Shown here piece by piece: positions 13,584 to 15,976 of a DNA stretch of 15,976 bases. Under the pieces are notes generated by a model, which was given only the letters and a program-made list of their open reading frames with translations, made no database searches and had not been told where the DNA came from. Source of the stretch: an uncultured Christensenella sp. (GTDB taxonomy: Bacteria > Bacillota > Clostridia > Christensenellales > Borkfalkiaceae); NCBI GenBank assembly GCA_910578655.1, contig CAJTQE010000040.1, positions 1 through 15,976 of the forward strand, in the 5' to 3' direction. The position numbers and the translations under genes were made by a program. Every line of letters begins with the position of its first letter. Within the stretch, counting starts at the first letter, position 1.

Positions 13584-13614
13584 AAAAATACGGTGGAAAT
13601 TCCGCCGTATTTTT
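13584..13614. terminator. Second bidirectional terminator, next to the first
   Basis: The arms at 13584-13598 and 13600-13614 are complementary over 15 bp apart from one G-U type pair, with the tip unpaired. The A/T ends give a T-run in both directions. It is the first hairpin met by transcripts leaving rpmB and a back-up for the plus-strand operon. Confidence 0.85.
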
Positions 13615-13645
13615 GCACACTTTATTTAAGAGGTAAAAAAAGAAC

Positions 13646-13828
13646 TTATGCTCTTTCTACCGTTTTAAGGCATCTCGTGCAAACGTAGCCCGTCAACGTT
13701 TTTCCGTTTGAAACGTAGCTGACTTTCTGAACGTTTGCTTTAAACGTTCTCCTCGTTCTTCTCTTTGAGTGGCTGACGTTATTGCCCGTCGTTTGTCCCT
13801 TTCCGCATACAGTGCATACTCTCGACAT
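13646..13828 (-). CDS. rpmB: 50S ribosomal protein L28
   Basis: 60-residue L28 of the large ribosomal subunit. It has the zinc-binding (C+) type: CTVC (C5, C8) and CTRC (C50, C53), with the basic middle SHSKRRTRRTFKANVQKV typical of the family. The ATG has a strong SD (GGAGGTG) seven bases upstream. It is transcribed alone from its own promoter on the minus strand, towards two tandem terminators. Orientation opposite to asp23 is the usual Firmicutes arrangement. Confidence 0.97.
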   Translation of the reverse strand: MSRVCTVCGKGQTTGNNVSHSKRRTRRTFKANVQKVSYVSNGKTLTGYVCTRCLKTVERA

Positions 13829-13859
13829 ATACTACACCTCCGTGATTATCGTTATAAAT

Positions 13860-13880
13860 CTTAGTAAATATAACACTAAG
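13860..13880. promoter_or_regulatory. Dyad over the -10 box of the rpmB promoter (operator candidate)
   Basis: CTTAGT (13860-13865) and ACTAAG (13875-13880) are perfect inverted repeats separated by nine bases that contain the rpmB -10 box. The placement suits a repressor site, but the sequence does not match an operator I know, such as Zur or PerR boxes. It could also be chance in AT-rich DNA. Confidence 0.3.
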
Positions 13881-13895
13881 TTTAAAAAAAATCAA
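13867..13895 (-). promoter_or_regulatory. Sigma-A-type promoter of rpmB
   Basis: On the minus strand TTGATT (13890-13895) and TATATT (13867-13872) are separated by exactly 17 bases. The predicted transcription start near 13860 gives a leader of about 32 bases before the L28 start codon. Confidence 0.7.
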
Positions 13896-13943
13896 TCAAA
13901 AACGACGGTAGTAGATTAAATTTTTTTGTTTTTTTCAAAATAA

Positions 13944-13972
13944 TTGCAAGGAATTGCAAAATCTTCTTGCAA
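13944..13972. promoter_or_regulatory. Three TTGCAA hexamers upstream of asp23
   Basis: The palindromic hexamer TTGCAA occurs at 13944-13949, 13954-13959 and 13967-13972. The last copy doubles as the -35 box of the asp23 promoter; the first two are 10 bases apart, about one helical turn. This may be a regulator binding array or simply local AT-rich repetition. No known regulator is assigned. Confidence 0.35.
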
Positions 13973-13995
13973 AATGTACGAATATGTAATAAAAT
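13967..13995 (+). promoter_or_regulatory. Sigma-A-type promoter of asp23-fakA
   Basis: TTGCAA (13967-13972) and TAAAAT (13990-13995) are separated by 17 bases. A perfect TATAAT overlaps at 13995-14000 but would need a 22-base spacer. The start site would be about 14002-14007, roughly 12-17 bases before the asp23 start codon, or slightly later. Confidence 0.6.
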
Positions 13996-14018
13996 ATAAT
14001 TCGGAAAGGTAAAAATTT

Positions 14019-14369
14019 ATGTCTGTTAATACAAGCAACGTTTACGGTAAAATTTCAATATCCGATGCGGCTATCGCTAAGGTTACTCAAAATGCTACCC
14101 TCGAATGCTACGGCATCGTGGATACCGTTTCGCGCCGTTTTAAAGATACCCTTTCCGAAGTATTGAAAAAACAGTCTACGGGACGCGGCATTAAGGTCAT
14201 CACTTCCGGTGACAGAATTTTTATCGACGTTTTCGTAATTATTAAATACGGCGTATCTATTAACGCCGTTGCGGAATCGCTCAAAGAGAGCGTCAAATAT
14301 AAAGTAGAAAAATTCACGGGTATGATTGTCGACACCGTGAACGTGAACATTATCGGGGTTAAATTATAA
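14019..14369 (+). CDS. Asp23/Gls24-family envelope stress protein (DUF322, YloU-like)
   Basis: 116-residue protein of the Asp23/Gls24 family, small membrane-associated or cytoplasmic proteins linked to cell-envelope stress; the YloU paralogue always precedes fakA/yloV. Family features are GKISISDAAIAKVTQNATLECYGI near the N-terminus (the AxxtxGV-like region), the centre RGIKVITSGDRIFIDVFVIIKYGVSI, and the end KFTGMIVDTVNVNIIGVKL. No signal peptide or membrane helix is seen. SD AAAGG lies about nine bases before the ATG. It is followed after 66 bases by fakA, with a small hairpin between. Confidence 0.93.
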   Translation: MSVNTSNVYGKISISDAAIAKVTQNATLECYGIVDTVSRRFKDTLSEVLKKQSTGRGIKVITSGDRIFIDVFVIIKYGVSINAVAESLKESVKYKVEKFTGMIVDTVNVNIIGVKL

Positions 14370-14392
14370 GCCGTACTGCTGTATCGTACGGC
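14370..14392 (+). other. Hairpin between asp23 and fakA
   Basis: GCCGTAC (14370-14376) and GTACGGC (14386-14392) form a 7-bp stem with a nine-base loop, beginning directly after the asp23 stop. There is no T-tract, so it is more likely a stabilising or processing element that sets asp23 and fakA expression apart than a terminator. Confidence 0.5.
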
Positions 14393-14435
14393 TATATTCA
14401 TTTATACAAATTACCTCTGAAATTTAAGGAGTAAT

Positions 14436-15976
14436 ATGCAAAAAACGATAAACAGCACCGAATTTCGTAAAATGGTTGCAAGCGGTGCAAGAATGCTTGA
14501 AATAAACAGAGCCAAAGTTGACTCTTTAAACGTTTTCCCTGTACCCGACGGCGATACGGGTACGAATATGTCGCTTACTATGCAGTCGGCGATAAAAGAA
14601 ATGAATGCCTGTTCGTCAAACCGTTTCAATGAAATTTGCGACGCCGTTTCGAAAGGCGCGCTGAAAGGCGCGCGCGGTAATTCGGGCGTAATCTCTTCGC
14701 AGATTTTCAGGGGAATTTGCTCGGTATTAAAGGACACAAAGGACAGTTTCGATACCGCAACTTTCGCAAAGGCTATGGAGGCAGGCACGAAAGTTGCGTA
14801 CAGCGCGGTTTCTATCCCCAAGGAGGGAACCATTCTCACCGTCGTCAGACTTATGAGCGAGTCTGCCGGTAAAATTGCAAAAAAGAATAAAGACTTCGTT
14901 GAATTTTTCAACGCGCTGATAGAAGTTGGCGACGAGGCTTTGGCAAAGACGCCGGAACTTCTTCCCGTACTCAAAAAGGCGGGCGTAGTCGACAGCGGCG
15001 GCGTCGGCTTAATGACGATAATGCGCGGTTTCCTTGCGGCTATAACGGGCGAGGAAATAGACGCCAATTCCATTCCTATGGAAGCGAGCGACGGTAAAGC
15101 CGACGACGATATGTTCGGCGACAATTCGGATATAATCAATCTTGATTTGGGCGACATAGAGTTCGCTTACTGCACCGAGTTTTTTATCATTCATATGAAA
15201 CAGATGACAACGCTTGCCGATATCGACAAGCTTAAAGAAAAGCTTATGGGCATAGGCGACTCTGTTATCTGTATCGGCGATCTGGAACTGGTCAAAGTCC
15301 ACGTCCATACCAATACCCCCGGTATTGCACTTTCTTATGCTTTGGAACTCGGCGAACTCGACAGGCTTAAAATCGAAAATATGCTTGAAGAAAACCGCGC
15401 GCTTAAAGCCAAATTAGAGGCGGAAAAGAAAGAGATGGGTATGCTTGCGATTTGCGCGGGCGACGGCATAGAAGAAATTTTCAAGGACCTTATGTGCGAC
15501 AGGGTTATAAAGGGCGGTCAGACAATGAACCCCTCTGCCCAGGATATCGCCGACGCCGTGCAAAAAATAAATGCGTCAAACGTATTTGTATTCCCCAACA
15601 ACTCCAACGTAATTCTCGCCGCAGAGCAGGCAAAGGCTCTCGTTTCAAAGCGCACAATTCACGTTATTCCCACTAAAAACGTGCCCGAAGGTTTTTCGGC
15701 GGCGATTGCGTTCAACCCCGAAGATTCCGTTCCCGAAAATAAAACCAATATGACCCACGCGATAGACAACGTTGCTTCGGGTATGGTCACTCACGCCGTA
15801 AGGGATACTACTATGAACGGCTTTAAATTAAAGACGGGTGACTTGATAGGTCTTGACAACAAGCGTATACTTGCAAAGTCGGATAACATTGCGGACTGCA
15901 CTCTGTCGCTTTTGAAAACCCTTAAAAAGAGCGACCACGAAATGATAACGCTCTATTACGGCGCGGAAGTCAAGGA
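14436..15976 (+). CDS. fakA: FakA/YloV-type DAK2-domain fatty acid kinase subunit (3' end beyond window)
   Basis: Partial: 513 codons lie in the window without a stop, and homologues have about 540-560 residues, so only the tail is missing. FakA is the ATP-binding subunit that phosphorylates fatty acids held by FakB, for use in membrane lipid synthesis. The DhaL/DAK2 domain shows NVFPVPDGDTGTNM (D38, D40, N44 region binding Mg-ATP) and GARGNSGV (78-85), then DSGGVGLM. The middle domain has KVHVHTNTPG and the C-terminal EDD-like domain has VFVFPNNSNVILAAEQA. SD AAGGAG lies seven bases before the ATG. asp23-fakA(-recG) order is standard in Firmicutes. The substrate assignment comes from the family. 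Confidence 0.93.
   Translation, partial: MQKTINSTEFRKMVASGARMLEINRAKVDSLNVFPVPDGDTGTNMSLTMQSAIKEMNACSSNRFNEICDAVSKGALKGARGNSGVISSQIFRGICSVLKDTKDSFDTATFAKAMEAGTKVAYSAVSIPKEGTILTVVRLMSESAGKIAKKNKDFVEFFNALIEVGDEALAKTPELLPVLKKAGVVDSGGVGLMTIMRGFLAAITGEEIDANSIPMEASDGKADDDMFGDNSDIINLDLGDIEFAYCTEFFIIHMKQMTTLADIDKLKEKLMGIGDSVICIGDLELVKVHVHTNTPGIALSYALELGELDRLKIENMLEENRALKAKLEAEKKEMGMLAICAGDGIEEIFKDLMCDRVIKGGQTMNPSAQDIADAVQKINASNVFVFPNNSNVILAAEQAKALVSKRTIHVIPTKNVPEGFSAAIAFNPEDSVPENKTNMTHAIDNVASGMVTHAVRDTTMNGFKLKTGDLIGLDNKRILAKSDNIADCTLSLLKTLKKSDHEMITLYYGAEVK

Noticed and set aside
14411..15157. Minus-strand ORF of 248 codons opposite fakA
   Set aside because: Ser/Ile/Pro-rich translation typical of an antisense shadow; fakA on the plus strand has all family motifs.
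1..15976. CRISPR arrays, tRNA or rRNA genes, insertion sequences
   Set aside because: No spaced identical repeats, cloverleaf-like gene, rRNA sequence or transposase-like protein was seen; nearly all of the window is filled by housekeeping genes.

Overview
The window looks like a core chromosomal segment of a low- to mid-GC member of the Bacillota, most likely an uncultured Clostridia-type bacterium. This rests on gene order and promoter style. The plus-strand run yicC-gmk-rpoZ-priA-def-fmt-rsmB-rlmN-(kinase)-rpe, followed by rpmB pointing the other way and asp23-fakA, is the conserved Firmicutes locus known from Bacillus subtilis. Several sigma-A promoters with 17-bp spacers and strong Shine-Dalgarno sites fit the same picture. 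No mobile element, tRNA, rRNA or CRISPR array was seen.

Layout. Positions 1-2960 are on the minus strand: an M1-type metallopeptidase lipoprotein, then a CorA-type Mg2+ transporter coupled to a small FmdB zinc-ribbon protein. corA has its own promoter and a leader that contains an 11-codon ORF and an intrinsic terminator directly before its ribosome binding site, which looks like a transcription attenuator. The left edge carries a 68-bp-spaced imperfect repeat. Positions 3025-3777 encode a nitrilase-fold protein that seems to have lost its catalytic residues. From a strong promoter at 3831-3859 a long plus-strand gene cluster runs to about 13.5 kb. It covers nucleotide metabolism and transcription (gmk, rpoZ), replication restart (priA), N-formyl-methionine handling (fmt, def), rRNA modification (rsmB, rlmN), an unidentified small P-loop kinase, rpe, a 26-codon ORF that resembles the sporulation peptide SpoVM in sequence, length and position, and an M19 dipeptidase. 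Two tandem bidirectional terminators separate this cluster from rpmB on the minus strand. rpmB and asp23-fakA diverge from a shared 190-bp promoter region, and fakA runs off the right edge.

How it works together: most genes serve growth and translation (initiator tRNA formylation, deformylation, rRNA methylation, ribosomal protein L28), and many are translationally coupled by short gaps or overlaps. Compared with the usual Firmicutes order, remA, coaBC, prpC-prkC-rsgA and thiN are absent at their expected places. The small P-loop kinase stands where prpC-prkC-rsgA would be, and the dipeptidase stands near the thiN position. The most interesting points are the SpoVM-like micro-ORF, the corA attenuation leader, the unknown kinase and the pseudo-nitrilase.
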